Part shown: positions 6,996 through 15,832 of the stretch, piece after piece
How positions within the stretch are numbered: the stretch's first letter is position 1
Layout of the letters: each line of letters starts with the position of its first letter
Assembly (NCBI GenBank): GCA_965243485.1
Contig: CBDEVP010000001.1
Span: 3,472,001-3,536,000 of the forward strand
DNA: 64,000 nucleotides
Source: UBA7330 sp965243485
GTDB taxonomy: Bacteria > Bacteroidota > Bacteroidia > Cytophagales > Cyclobacteriaceae
Direction: 5' to 3'
Notes under the pieces: generated by a model
Databases searched by the model: none
Told to the model about the DNA's origin: nothing
The model's input: the letters and a program-made list of their open reading frames with translations, nothing else
Program-made: the position numbers and the translations under genes

Positions 6996-7643
6996 TTAAC
7001 CTTTCCTTGCAATACTTAACCCCCGTTTCCTCCTGATTACTTTCTTGCCGAAAATGATCCGGATCACCGGGATCGTAGTGATGATGATCAGGCCAACGAC
7101 TACCCATTCCAGTTTGTACAATAACCCCGGGTTGAAAAGCCGCAGAAAATACCCGGAAAGGACGATCAGGTTTACCCAGATGAGACTGCCCAGGAAATTG
7201 TAGAGCAGGAAACTGCGGAAATTGAGGCTAATCGACCCTGCCAGAATGGGTAAAAATGTTCGTATCAGTGGGATAAAACGTGCTAAAATGAAAGCCAGAC
7301 CCTTGTGAAGCCGGAAAAAAGCAGCTGACCTCGAAAAATATTTACGCTTAAAAAGATATTTCTCATTGAAGTAGATTCGCGAGCGAACAAACCAGCTGCC
7401 GGTATAATACCCGACGAGATAACCCAAAAATGCCGCAGTCATCAGAATGATGATCACCCATTCAATGGATAAATGGATATATCTGGTTCCGCAGAGCAAC
7501 CCTGCCGTAAACAGCAGGGAATCACCGGGAAGGAAAAAACCGAAAAAGATCCCGCTCTCAATAAAAATGATTGCTGCCACCAGTGCGATGCCGCCCACCT
7601 GCACGATATACTCAGGATTGAGCCATTGAAAAAAACTCTCCAT
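6996..7643 (-). CDS. DedA family membrane protein
   Basis: Integral inner-membrane protein of 215 aa, a usual length for DedA. The family hallmarks are FIESGIFFGFFLPGDSLLFTAGLL near residues 27-50, the re-entrant loop region FLGYLVGYYTGSWFVRSR, and ARFIPLIRTFLPILAGS. DedA proteins (VTT domain) act in lipid-carrier flipping and membrane homeostasis, with undecaprenyl phosphate and phosphatidylethanolamine transport shown for some members; the exact substrate here is unknown. The C-terminus is basic (KKVIRRKRG). It stands as its own unit between the tRNA array and the Na+ symporter genes. Confidence 0.9.
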   Translation of the reverse strand: MESFFQWLNPEYIVQVGGIALVAAIIFIESGIFFGFFLPGDSLLFTAGLLCGTRYIHLSIEWVIIILMTAAFLGYLVGYYTGSWFVRSRIYFNEKYLFKRKYFSRSAAFFRLHKGLAFILARFIPLIRTFLPILAGSISLNFRSFLLYNFLGSLIWVNLIVLSGYFLRLFNPGLLYKLEWVVVGLIIITTIPVIRIIFGKKVIRRKRGLSIARKG

Positions 7644-7711
7644 TTAACAACTTCTCTTCATTGCGGAAATATTACGCACTGTAGCGATAAAAGAAATATG
7701 AAATCCAACAT

Positions 7712-7810
7712 TTATTTTTCTTTCTTAAAAACCCTGTAAAAAAAGTAGAGGGTGGCTGATGCGATCAGGGCCTGTGTCGTTATCATCCATAGCAGAGCTT
7801 CCGTTGTCAT
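7712..7810 (-). CDS. MetS-like small subunit of Na+ symporter (32 aa)
   Basis: Very short membrane protein: MTTEALLWMITTQ, a hydrophobic span LIASATLYFFYRVF and a basic tail KKEK. Its ATG overlaps the TGA of the upstream symporter gene as ATGA, the usual sign of translational coupling. The pattern (one helix, tail with FYRVFKK, position right behind an SNF-type carrier) matches the methionine/alanine importer small subunit family typified by MetS of Corynebacterium, where the small protein is needed for MetP activity. Function is inferred from that family. Confidence 0.75.
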   Translation of the reverse strand: MTTEALLWMITTQALIASATLYFFYRVFKKEK

Positions 7811-9459
7811 TTCAATGAATGTTTTCTTTGAGCAATCATTACCAGCCATGCAATGCCAATGAACAGTGTGACCAACATCATTCTGGCAAATACAACATAA
7901 TACAGGTGTATTTTTAGCGCTTTGTGCTCAGCAAGGTCTGTAGCAGAACTGATTTGTGTTCTGAGATCAGTAAGTGTGAACTGCCTGATGATGGAGTTAC
8001 CATCTAATTTCCAGCCGTCACCCCGAAGCAATCCGTCAACAGCAACCAGCCAGTTGTTGTCAATGGGTGTAACCAGTGCTCCCATAAATACCAGGATCAG
8101 CAGTACAGGGGTGATGTACTTCAGGATAAACTTAAACAGGACCGGTATTTTTATGTCCGCACCTTCGTTGATCTCCTTCCAGCCATTATCCATACCGAAA
8201 ACCCAGGAAAATAAAATGATTTCAGCGGTTGCAAAAATCACCAGAGAAACCGTCCCGGCCCAGTAATCATATTCGTTAAATACTCCTTGCTGATAGAAAA
8301 GTACGCAAGGTAAACCAAGCATCAGGGTCAGCAGACCAAATGAATAAGCTCCCTTCGATGCGGACCAGTTAAACTCATCCCGCATAAAACCGATCCAGGG
8401 TGTCCCCATCGCAAGGGAGGAGGTGATTCCTGCAAAGAATAACAGACCAAACCACATGACCCCTGCGGCGGCAGACAGAAATGGTCCCCATTGATTAAAC
8501 AAATACGGCATGGTCTGGAAAGCCACTCCAAAACCAATGTTTTCTTTGACCCAATCCAACCCCAGATATCCTGCTGCCAGTGGTACGACGATCAATGACC
8601 CCAGGATCACTTCCACAAATTCATTGGTGAATCCTGCAGACACAGCGTTTAATGCGATGTCCTGCCGTGGTTTCATGTAGCTGGCGTAGCAATGGATCGT
8701 TCCCATACCTACTGAGAGGGTAAAAAAGATCTGACCGGCTGCTGCCAGCCATACCCTTGGCTTCCATAGTGATTCGTATTGAGGGGTCCATAAGAAGTTA
8801 AGACCATCCCATGCATTGGCTTCCGGAAAAATGTCGGACTTTGCGCTCGTCCCCAGGGTCAATGATTTGATGGCCAGTACTATACCAAAAAGAATCAACA
8901 GGGGCATTCCGATCCTGGCGACCCGCTCCACACCTGCAAGACCTTTGCTGAGGATGTAGCTATTTAAAAAAATGCATAATAAAAAGAAGAATATGGCTTC
9001 GGGCATCCCCAATAAATAGCTTTCAAAATGGATGTATTCATCAAAGAATTTTACAATCTCCAGTTGATTCATGGAACTGAAGGTCCCCGCGACGGTATTG
9101 AACACATAGGAAAGGGTCCAGCTTTCAATATAACAGTAGTAAGCAGCTACTCCTATGTTTGTGAAAATTCCAAACACACCGAAGTATGCCCAAACCTTGT
9201 GCCTGCCCATTCTTTGCATGATAAAAGGGGACGAATGAAATCCTTTCCTGCCACCAAAACGCCCCATTGACCACTCCACCCAAAGAAGAGGGATACCCAT
9301 GATAAGAAAACAGACCAGGTAGGGAATAAGGAAGGCGCCACCTCCGTTTTGAACGGCCTGTACAGGAAAACGAAGGAAATTGCCCAGGCCTACTGAGTTT
9401 CCGGCCATGGCCAGAATGAGTCCTATCCGGGATCCCCAGGTTTGATTTAGTCGTGTCAT
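7807..9459 (-). CDS. Sodium-dependent SNF-family transporter
   Basis: Inner-membrane Na+:solute symporter of the neurotransmitter:sodium symporter family, 550 aa, with about 12 helices. The N-terminal signature WGSRIGLILAMAGNSVGLGN followed by LRFPVQ is the unwound TM1 that binds substrate and Na+. Other family segments are FFTLSVGMGTIHCYASYM (TM6 region) and AGITSSLAMGTPWIGF (TM8 region). The usual MetP/LeuT length is 450-590 aa. The partner MetS-like gene follows with a 4-bp overlap, which points to a neutral amino acid such as methionine or alanine as substrate (inference). Confidence 0.9.
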   Translation of the reverse strand: MTRLNQTWGSRIGLILAMAGNSVGLGNFLRFPVQAVQNGGGAFLIPYLVCFLIMGIPLLWVEWSMGRFGGRKGFHSSPFIMQRMGRHKVWAYFGVFGIFTNIGVAAYYCYIESWTLSYVFNTVAGTFSSMNQLEIVKFFDEYIHFESYLLGMPEAIFFFLLCIFLNSYILSKGLAGVERVARIGMPLLILFGIVLAIKSLTLGTSAKSDIFPEANAWDGLNFLWTPQYESLWKPRVWLAAAGQIFFTLSVGMGTIHCYASYMKPRQDIALNAVSAGFTNEFVEVILGSLIVVPLAAGYLGLDWVKENIGFGVAFQTMPYLFNQWGPFLSAAAGVMWFGLLFFAGITSSLAMGTPWIGFMRDEFNWSASKGAYSFGLLTLMLGLPCVLFYQQGVFNEYDYWAGTVSLVIFATAEIILFSWVFGMDNGWKEINEGADIKIPVLFKFILKYITPVLLILVFMGALVTPIDNNWLVAVDGLLRGDGWKLDGNSIIRQFTLTDLRTQISSATDLAEHKALKIHLYYVVFARMMLVTLFIGIAWLVMIAQRKHSLK

Positions 9460-9614
9460 TTACAGGCCTGAAATAAATTCGTTATCAGATTTTTTCTCTC
9501 AAAAGGCGAATGCTTCAAATGGTATTGAGCATAATTGCTTTCTAATTAGACATCAACTTGGGAAAAAGTAACACAAGAACACTGGCAAACAGGAGGTTTA
9601 AACGCCTGAACATC

Positions 9615-10658
9615 ATGATCAGGAAAGAAAAGACCTTCATGATCTTCATTGGTGTTAGTTTTCTGCTGGCTGGAATTGTTTATCCTTTCCCCAATATAGC
9701 TATGTGGATGGGTTTTGTACTGGCGGCCTATTCAGCCATTGCCAATGACAGTATCCAGACCATCGGAACATTCATTGCTTCCAGTGCAGATAAAAAATGG
9801 TGGGTTCTCTGGTTATATATCGGTGGTATTTTTCTGGCTACCATCACCTTCAGCTGGATAGCTTACGATGGTGATGTGTCCTATCAGAGACTTACTTCTA
9901 AAGGATTTGCAGAAGCTCCCGGGTCGTTTCATTTTCTGCAGGTGGCAGCCCCAATCTTTTTACTGATCGTCACCAAACTAAGAATGCCTGTATCCACTAC
10001 CTTTTTGTTGCTGAGCTCATTCAGTACCAGTTCAGGCGCACTCGTAGGTGTGATGCAAAAGAGTATCACCGGGTATTTTATCGCTTTTGGAGTGGCCTTC
10101 ATCATGTGGATCTTGCTGGACAGGATGATGCGAAAAAGTTTTCACGGCCATGCCGGACCCGGATGGGTGATCTTCCAGTGGATCACCAGTGGCTTTCTCT
10201 GGTCGCTGTGGATCATGCAGGATGCGGCCAATATTGCGGTTTTCCTTCCAAGAAGCTTAAATGTCTGGCAGTTTCTGGTATTCAGTCTTACAATTTTCAC
10301 GGGATTAGGAGTCATTTTTTACCTGAGAGGCGACAGGATTCAGGAGGTGATCAATGAGAAGTCTGAAGTAAAGGATGTACGACCGGCAACGGTTATCGAT
10401 CTGGTGTATACGCTGATACTTATCCTGTTTACCTGGGTGAATACTGTGCCCATGAGCACCACCTGGGTATTTATCGGATTACTGGGTGGCCGGGAGCTGG
10501 GAATGAAGATCAGGCGCGGAGAAGGGGGATTGAAAAAGACTATGAAATTAATATTCAGGGATGTGCTGTTCGCTTTGCTGGGCCTGATCATTTCCATCAT
10601 CATCGCCTTGTCTGCCAATGAACTGGTCAGGAATGAATTCAAACGCCTGTTTGAGTGA
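9615..10658 (+). CDS. PiT-like (inorganic phosphate transporter superfamily) carrier
   Basis: Membrane protein with about ten spans, 347 aa from the ATG at 9615; an in-frame TTG at 9558 would add 19 polar residues, less likely. Two inverted half-sites recall PiT/PHO4 carriers: AIANDSIQTIGTFIAS with MPVSTTFLLLSSFST in the first half, and QDAANIAVFLPR with VNTVPMSTTWVFIGLLGGRELG in the second. The duplicated PVSTT/PMSTT motif and the ND/QDAAN motif are the PiT hallmarks, but the spacing is divergent and the hydrophilic loop is short. The substrate may be phosphate or another oxyanion. It is divergent from the Na+ symporter, with a 155-bp shared upstream region. Confidence 0.65.
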   Translation: MIRKEKTFMIFIGVSFLLAGIVYPFPNIAMWMGFVLAAYSAIANDSIQTIGTFIASSADKKWWVLWLYIGGIFLATITFSWIAYDGDVSYQRLTSKGFAEAPGSFHFLQVAAPIFLLIVTKLRMPVSTTFLLLSSFSTSSGALVGVMQKSITGYFIAFGVAFIMWILLDRMMRKSFHGHAGPGWVIFQWITSGFLWSLWIMQDAANIAVFLPRSLNVWQFLVFSLTIFTGLGVIFYLRGDRIQEVINEKSEVKDVRPATVIDLVYTLILILFTWVNTVPMSTTWVFIGLLGGRELGMKIRRGEGGLKKTMKLIFRDVLFALLGLIISIIIALSANELVRNEFKRLFE

Positions 10659-10882
10659 TCACGGATTGAAGGGTCGGATCTGCAAAATTGGGTGAGATTT
10701 TCGGCCGTCTTACCGACTCTCCCGTATTTCACGTAGCTATCCTTACGTTGTTTAGGTTTTATCACTTAAGTGATATACGTATTTTTCAAAAAAGTGGCTT
10801 TTGAGCTATTCAGATCACTTTTTGCCGCATTATCTTGGCCTAAATTTTCTATTGGATATTACCGGATTTAACACGATTGGAA

Positions 10883-11992
10883 ATGATATCACCTAACAAA
10901 TTGAGTTTATTTTTTGGCCTGACCTGCCTGTGGATTTTCAATGGTCAGGCCCAAAATATTGAGCTGACAGGAACGGTGCAGTGTGTCGAAACGAAAGAGA
11001 TGCTGAGCAATGCACTGATCCGTGTCGAGGATTATTTCACCTACAGCAACGCAGATGGGGAATTTATCCTAAGGGTACCTAAAAAGGTAGCAAAAGAATT
11101 AGAGATCTATCACATGGGGTATGATGGTTATGCAACCAGGGTCATTGATTCCGCAGCGCTCAACCCCTATGAAATTTACCTTCATAAGGTGGACCCTAAA
11201 CCAACAAATATGCATAGCGGAGAAGAGATCATGAAGTTGGTTTTCAATCGCCTGCATATTAACTATGAGCTGGAAGATCAGCTGATGCTGGCCTATTACA
11301 AGGAGACCCTCACCGCACAGGATAAGATCTACCATTTCGCGGAAGGCGTGGTGGAGATCCATATCCCCAGCAATGTGGAAAAAGGGCCTCCTTTGCTGAG
11401 ACCCTTGAAGACAAGGGTGAAGTCGACCGCCGATTTCAAACAGGGCGGACTTTATGAAAAGAGTGGTCACGCCTCTGAAATGATCCAGTCATGGGCGTTT
11501 ATCGATTTCCTGAATAAAAAGAACCGGTGGAATTATAGCTATACATTGAAAGGAAAGGAAGTGCATCGCAATGAGAATGTCTTTTTGATCGATTTCGCTC
11601 CGAAAGATCATTTAGGATATGTAAAGGGACGACTTTGGGTGGATGAATTCACTTTTGCCATCATCCGGATAGAGTACAATCTCGCCAGTGAGACTGAATG
11701 GGATGCTGAAACCTGGGTAGAGGAATTCCAGCATCATAATCATACGTATTACCTCATGCGGGCCTCATTCGAAGGACAATGGACTGAAAATGGTAAACCT
11801 TATGTCTTTAATTCCATGGTGGTAAATACCAGGATAGAAGCGGATAAAGAGGACCGTGTGCCCTTTGAAAAATTCATTTTAGGATCTGATTTCTCTTTTG
11901 TTGACCAGTCTCACGGAAGATTTACAGATGACTACTGGGGAGGATATAACTATATCAAGTTGACAGCTAAGGAAAGAGCGCAATTACATTAA
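10883..11992 (+). CDS. Carboxypeptidase-regulatory-like exported protein, copy 1
   Basis: Secreted protein of 369 aa. The signal peptide ends at QAQ. Residues about 24-105 form a CarboxypepD_reg-like beta-sandwich (TGTVQCVETKEMLSNALIRV, YSNADGEFILRVP). The rest matches a Bacteroidota family with no known activity; recurring parts are EEIMKLVFNRLHINYE, MLAYYKETL, FAEGVVEIHIPSNVE and EVHRNENVFLIDF. The start is the ATG at 10883; a TTG two codons earlier is also open. The next gene is a paralogue about 215 bp downstream with the same layout, so the pair arose by tandem duplication. Possible role is in surface or TonB-linked outer-membrane function, not shown. Confidence 0.75.
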   Translation: MISPNKLSLFFGLTCLWIFNGQAQNIELTGTVQCVETKEMLSNALIRVEDYFTYSNADGEFILRVPKKVAKELEIYHMGYDGYATRVIDSAALNPYEIYLHKVDPKPTNMHSGEEIMKLVFNRLHINYELEDQLMLAYYKETLTAQDKIYHFAEGVVEIHIPSNVEKGPPLLRPLKTRVKSTADFKQGGLYEKSGHASEMIQSWAFIDFLNKKNRWNYSYTLKGKEVHRNENVFLIDFAPKDHLGYVKGRLWVDEFTFAIIRIEYNLASETEWDAETWVEEFQHHNHTYYLMRASFEGQWTENGKPYVFNSMVVNTRIEADKEDRVPFEKFILGSDFSFVDQSHGRFTDDYWGGYNYIKLTAKERAQLH

Positions 11993-12020
11993 ATTGGGTT
12001 ATACATTTGTTTTTGGTTTG

Positions 12021-12050
12021 AAAGGCAGATTGAAATGATCTGCCTTTTTT
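12021..12050 (+). terminator. Intrinsic terminator after copy 1
   Basis: 10-bp stem AAAGGCAGAT/ATCTGCCTTT with a 7-nt loop, followed by TTTCTTT. It separates the two paralogues into distinct transcripts. A second hairpin, AACCAGCA/TGCTGGTT (12066-12091), follows without a T-run. Confidence 0.85.
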
Positions 12051-12208
12051 CTTTAGCAGGCAAACAACCAGCATCCCGGAGACTGCTGGTTGACCGGCTT
12101 TAAAGATGGCCTCTGATAAATTCTTCTGAATTATTGTTAAATTCGTTCGTTTATGAGGAGTTGAGTTGATCAATTCCTAATCAAGCTGACTAAGTCTGTA
12201 CACATATT

Positions 12209-13318
12209 ATGAAAAAAGGGTATTGCAGCATTCTCCCAATCATTTTAATCACCCTGTTGCTACCTAACCCCGGCATTGCTCAGAACATCCACCTGGAGGG
12301 GATTGTGTTTAATAAAGCGAACAACAGTCCCATTGGCATGGCCCATATCAGGGTGGGAGACATCGTTACTTATACCAACTCGAAGGGTCAGTTTAATATT
12401 CGCGTGCCTCAGGCAACGGAAGAAAATCTTGAAATATTTCATATGGGTTATGATATCCGGTTTGAGGAAATCCAGACGGAGAAGCCCTATCTGATACCCC
12501 TGGAACCAGTAACACCAACGCGGAATACGGAGGGATTAAATGCCGATCAGATCATGTATGAAGTGTTCAACAGGTTTCACCTCAACTATGAGATCCATGA
12601 CCAGTTCATGCTGAGTTACTATCGTGAAGTGCTCACAGATAACGAAGAGATCCATTATATCGCTGAGGGAATCATGGAGTTGATGCTTTCTTCTAATGTT
12701 GAAACGTCTCCCTCACTAATCAGACCCATCAGGACACGGGTAAAAACAGTTAATAACATCATTCATGAAGGTTTTGATGTGAAGAGCGGACATGCCACTG
12801 AAATGGTGGAGTCATCTATATGGCATGAAAAATCCTTTCTTAGAGAAAAAAACCGGGGTAACTATGAATATCAGTTAGTGGGCACGGAGGTACACCGCAA
12901 CGAAGATATCTATATCGTTGATTTTCGACCAAAGAATAAAAAGGGATATCTGGCAGGCAGAATGTACATCGACACTTTTACTTATGCGATCATACGTCTT
13001 GAGTATACCCTTCTGGGCGATATTGAATTCGATACTGAGGTCTGGATCGAAGAATTTCAGCATCATGACCTGATCTACTACCTATTGAGGGCATCCTTTG
13101 AAGGTGCCTGGGAAGAAAATGGCGAAAAATTCGTCTTCCGTTCCCTGATTGTCAACACAGAGATAGAATCAAATCGTGATAATACTGACCTTGAAGGGTT
13201 TATTGTTGGCAATACCTTCTCCTTTCCTCTGGAAAGTCAGGGAGACTTTTCAGATGACTACTGGGGCGAGTACAATTACATTAAGCTTACCGATGAAGAA
13301 AGAGCCCAGATCCGGTAG
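12209..13318 (+). CDS. Carboxypeptidase-regulatory-like exported protein, copy 2
   Basis: Paralogue of the preceding protein, also 369 aa, collinear through its whole length. Signal peptide ends near GIAQ; the regulatory-like beta-sandwich has the same YTNSKGQFNIRVP turn; the family segments DQIMYEVFNRFHLNYE, FMLSYYREVL, AEGIMELMLSSNVE and EVHRNEDIYIVDFRPK are clear. The C-termini are almost equal (DDYWGEYNYIKLTDEERAQ). Divergence between the copies is substantial, so the duplication is not recent. It has its own upstream region after the terminator at 12021-12050. Function unknown. Confidence 0.75.
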   Translation: MKKGYCSILPIILITLLLPNPGIAQNIHLEGIVFNKANNSPIGMAHIRVGDIVTYTNSKGQFNIRVPQATEENLEIFHMGYDIRFEEIQTEKPYLIPLEPVTPTRNTEGLNADQIMYEVFNRFHLNYEIHDQFMLSYYREVLTDNEEIHYIAEGIMELMLSSNVETSPSLIRPIRTRVKTVNNIIHEGFDVKSGHATEMVESSIWHEKSFLREKNRGNYEYQLVGTEVHRNEDIYIVDFRPKNKKGYLAGRMYIDTFTYAIIRLEYTLLGDIEFDTEVWIEEFQHHDLIYYLLRASFEGAWEENGEKFVFRSLIVNTEIESNRDNTDLEGFIVGNTFSFPLESQGDFSDDYWGEYNYIKLTDEERAQIR

Positions 13319-13381
13319 TACACTGAAATCATGCCTGATGTCTAAAAAACAAACTATACAATCCTACGTTGATTAACTGTT

Positions 13382-13960
13382 ATGTTATTAAGAAAGGTAT
13401 TTTTCCTGGTTGTTCCTGTTTTGATATTGATCAGTGCCTGCAAGAAGGAAGATCCTGCACCTCAGGAACAAGGTAAGTTAATCACCGATGTGGACCTGTT
13501 GTTCAACCCTGTCGCAGGGGGAGCGCCTTTGTCATTTTCTGCTACAGATCCTGAGAACGATGGAGAAGGTGACCTGATCCCGGATGAAATCACTTTACCT
13601 TCAGGGCAGAGCTTTCAACTCTTTATCAGGTTGAGAAATGATGTGGATAATGTAGATCTGACCAAAACAATCGAGGAGAAGAGTAACGACCACATGATAT
13701 ATTTTGGTTTTACCGATCCACTTTTCGATCAGCCAGAAGGAGATGGTAACATCGATAGCCGCGGAGATCAGGTAAATTACATTGATGAAGATGAGAATGG
13801 CCTGCCACTTGGTTTGATCACCGGATGGCAAACGGGAGCACCGGGAACCGGTTCCTTCAGGGTGATGCTAAAACATCAGCCGGATTTAAAAACAGCGACG
13901 AGCGGGTCCGATGTCGGCAATACAGACCTTGACCTGACTTTTTCTGTGACCATCGAATGA
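13382..13960 (+). CDS. Lipoprotein, Bacteroidota 'type 1 periplasmic-binding fold' annotated family
   Basis: 192-aa lipoprotein: signal MLLRKVFFLVVPVLILISAC with the lipid Cys at about residue 20 and a KKED export linker. The mature part has the order seen in a family often annotated in Bacteroidota as type 1 periplasmic binding fold: an LPSGQSFQLFIRLRN strand region, an acidic EEKSNDHMIYFGF turn, a calcium-like DEDENGLPLG segment, and RVMLKHQPDLKTA at the end. Such proteins usually sit next to a TonB-dependent receptor; none is adjacent here. The stop TGA abuts the stop of the convergent lipid kinase gene with no spacer. Confidence 0.65.
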   Translation: MLLRKVFFLVVPVLILISACKKEDPAPQEQGKLITDVDLLFNPVAGGAPLSFSATDPENDGEGDLIPDEITLPSGQSFQLFIRLRNDVDNVDLTKTIEEKSNDHMIYFGFTDPLFDQPEGDGNIDSRGDQVNYIDEDENGLPLGLITGWQTGAPGTGSFRVMLKHQPDLKTATSGSDVGNTDLDLTFSVTIE

Positions 13961-14815
13961 TCAGAAGACCAATCGTACTGCACCTTTTAGTATTTTGATG
14001 GCGAGGTCCTGTACTTTTCCCTTGTACTCCCCATCGATCTGAAAGTCCGTCTCCTTTTTCAGACGGATCATGGCCTGATCGGTGGAAAGGATTTCGAAAG
14101 GGTTTAATTCAAATTCCCTTTTTTCCACAAACCGCTGAAGGAAGTCTTCAAAAGTGATGCTTTGCAGACAACAGATCTCAAATTTGCCATCATCCACCTT
14201 GCCGGTGGGATTTACTTCAATGCCTGTCCCATAGCGTCTGGCATTAGCGATGATCACAAAGGTAGATTCAATGGTGCGCAGGTTGCCCCCAACCTCCAGG
14301 TCAAAGTCGGCAATATTCATCAGGTTGGCAATCTCTTTGAAACCACTGATAGCATACCCGATCAGTCCCCGATGTTTATCATTCTGGTACCGTTTTACCA
14401 GGGTGGCGTTCATTCCAAAATCAGCCATATGGATCATGTGCCATTTGTTGTTGATCTCGATGATGTCGAAGGGTTTTCCAGTTCCATTCAATGCTTTTTT
14501 CAGCGCTTTCTCAGTCTCCATGGGCAGGGATAATTCATGAGCCAGCCCATTGGCGGACCCGACGGGGATGATTCCCATGGGGAGATCCCGGCCGATCATT
14601 TCCACGGCTGCCATGGCGATGGTGCCATCGCCTCCGGCGACTACCACCCGGTCATAAGCATGTGTATCGAGTTGATTCCGTAGCTTCCGGGGGTCATTCT
14701 TTCCGGTGGTAAGTAAAATCTCCACATCTTTGTCGTGGGACCTGATCAGATCTATCAGTTCAGACTTTTGCAGCCCCCCGGAAACCGGGTTGATAACAAA
14801 AAGGATTTTGGCCAT
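13961..14815 (-). CDS. YegS/DagK-type lipid kinase
   Basis: Cytoplasmic or membrane-associated kinase of the diacylglycerol kinase catalytic (DAGK_cat) family, 284 aa, near the usual 290-300. The nucleotide site is clear: FVINPVSGG at residues 5-13, VVVAGGDGTIAMAA at about 57-70 and PVGSANGLAHEL at about 82-93 (in place of the common GTxNDfA). A C-terminal beta-domain ends in DGEYKGKVQDLAIKILKGAVRLVF. Reaction: ATP-dependent phosphorylation of a lipid alcohol such as diacylglycerol. It is divergent from an App1-type phosphatase with opposite chemistry (97 bp between starts), which suggests a phosphatidate on/off pair (inference). Confidence 0.88.
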   Translation of the reverse strand: MAKILFVINPVSGGLQKSELIDLIRSHDKDVEILLTTGKNDPRKLRNQLDTHAYDRVVVAGGDGTIAMAAVEMIGRDLPMGIIPVGSANGLAHELSLPMETEKALKKALNGTGKPFDIIEINNKWHMIHMADFGMNATLVKRYQNDKHRGLIGYAISGFKEIANLMNIADFDLEVGGNLRTIESTFVIIANARRYGTGIEVNPTGKVDDGKFEICCLQSITFEDFLQRFVEKREFELNPFEILSTDQAMIRLKKETDFQIDGEYKGKVQDLAIKILKGAVRLVF

Positions 14816-14912
14816 GTTCTATGATTGAAATGATTTTGGCCAAAGGTAGGTAAGTACCAAAAAATGCCATGATCAAAAGTCGTAGAAAGCAGGTAAAACA
14901 AGATATTTCAAA

Positions 14913-15827
14913 ATGAGACATGACCAGGAGGCTTCCGGTATTGAGATCAAATTGTACAAACCGTTCGGATCATCTGAGCAGGCCTGTATTTTTGGACATG
15001 TCTTTAAAAAGCAAAAGCTAAAAAAGGAAAGGGTTTCAAAAAACATCTTTAAGAACGCCTGGGAAATGCTAAAAAGATACAGGGTAAGGATGGCCGCCCA
15101 TGAACCATTGATCGTCCATCTCAATGATAGGGCGCACCAAATTTCCACAGACAAAAATGGGTATTTCTTCCTTGAAATATCTCCCGGCATAGAAGAAGGG
15201 CCGATATCATTTACCATAAATCTCGAAAAATATCCGGAAGTAAAACAATCCGGAGAGCTTGAAATAATGAATCCCAAACAGATCTTTATTTCAGACATCG
15301 ATGATACCATTCTGGTTTCTCATTCAACCAGCCTGTTTAAGAAGATCTATACCTTGCTGAGCAGAAATCATGAAAGGAGGAAACCATTTCAGGGGGTGCA
15401 GGCCTTTTATGAGAAATTGTCCGGGGAAAAGAACAGCCGGGTTTTCTTTTATGTTAGCAGCAGTGAATGGAATCTATACGATTTCATTGATAATTTTTGC
15501 CGGTTCCATGATTTACCGGAAGGAATTTTCTTGCTGAATAATATGAAGATCGGACTTCGGCAGGTGATGAGGTCGGGTGGGGGCACTCACCAACACAAAT
15601 TTGAGAAGATCAGGCTCATCAGGGATACTTTCCGGGATGCCAGTCTTACCCTGATCGGCGACAGCGGTCAGAAAGATCCTGAGATCTATGAGAAAATTGC
15701 GATGGAATCCCCTGACCGCATCAAAGAGATCTATATCCGTGACCTTCACAAGAGGAAAAGAAAAAAATTGATGAAAAAGCAAAGAAAGCTTTCTCAATAT
15801 GACATTTCCATGCACTTATTTAATTGA
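14913..15827 (+). CDS. App1-type phosphatidate phosphatase (DUF2183)
   Basis: 304 aa. The N-terminal ~120 residues form a beta-rich domain; residues about 128-290 are the HAD-like catalytic domain of the APP1 family. The nucleophile motif DIDDT (in FISDIDDTILVS) is intact, the YVSSSEWNLYDF segment supplies the motif II Ser, and LIGDSGQKDPEIY supplies the last acidic motif. The family removes the phosphate of phosphatidate. A signal peptide is absent, so the protein is probably cytosolic. It is followed 5 bp later by the oxidoreductase gene on the same strand and faces the lipid kinase gene. Confidence 0.85.
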   Translation: MRHDQEASGIEIKLYKPFGSSEQACIFGHVFKKQKLKKERVSKNIFKNAWEMLKRYRVRMAAHEPLIVHLNDRAHQISTDKNGYFFLEISPGIEEGPISFTINLEKYPEVKQSGELEIMNPKQIFISDIDDTILVSHSTSLFKKIYTLLSRNHERRKPFQGVQAFYEKLSGEKNSRVFFYVSSSEWNLYDFIDNFCRFHDLPEGIFLLNNMKIGLRQVMRSGGGTHQHKFEKIRLIRDTFRDASLTLIGDSGQKDPEIYEKIAMESPDRIKEIYIRDLHKRKRKKLMKKQRKLSQYDISMHLFN

Positions 15828-15832
15828 CAATT

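Noticed and set aside
12066..12091. Hairpin AACCAGCA/TGCTGGTT as a separate terminator
   Set aside because: No T-run follows and a full terminator lies just before it; noted only with that entry.
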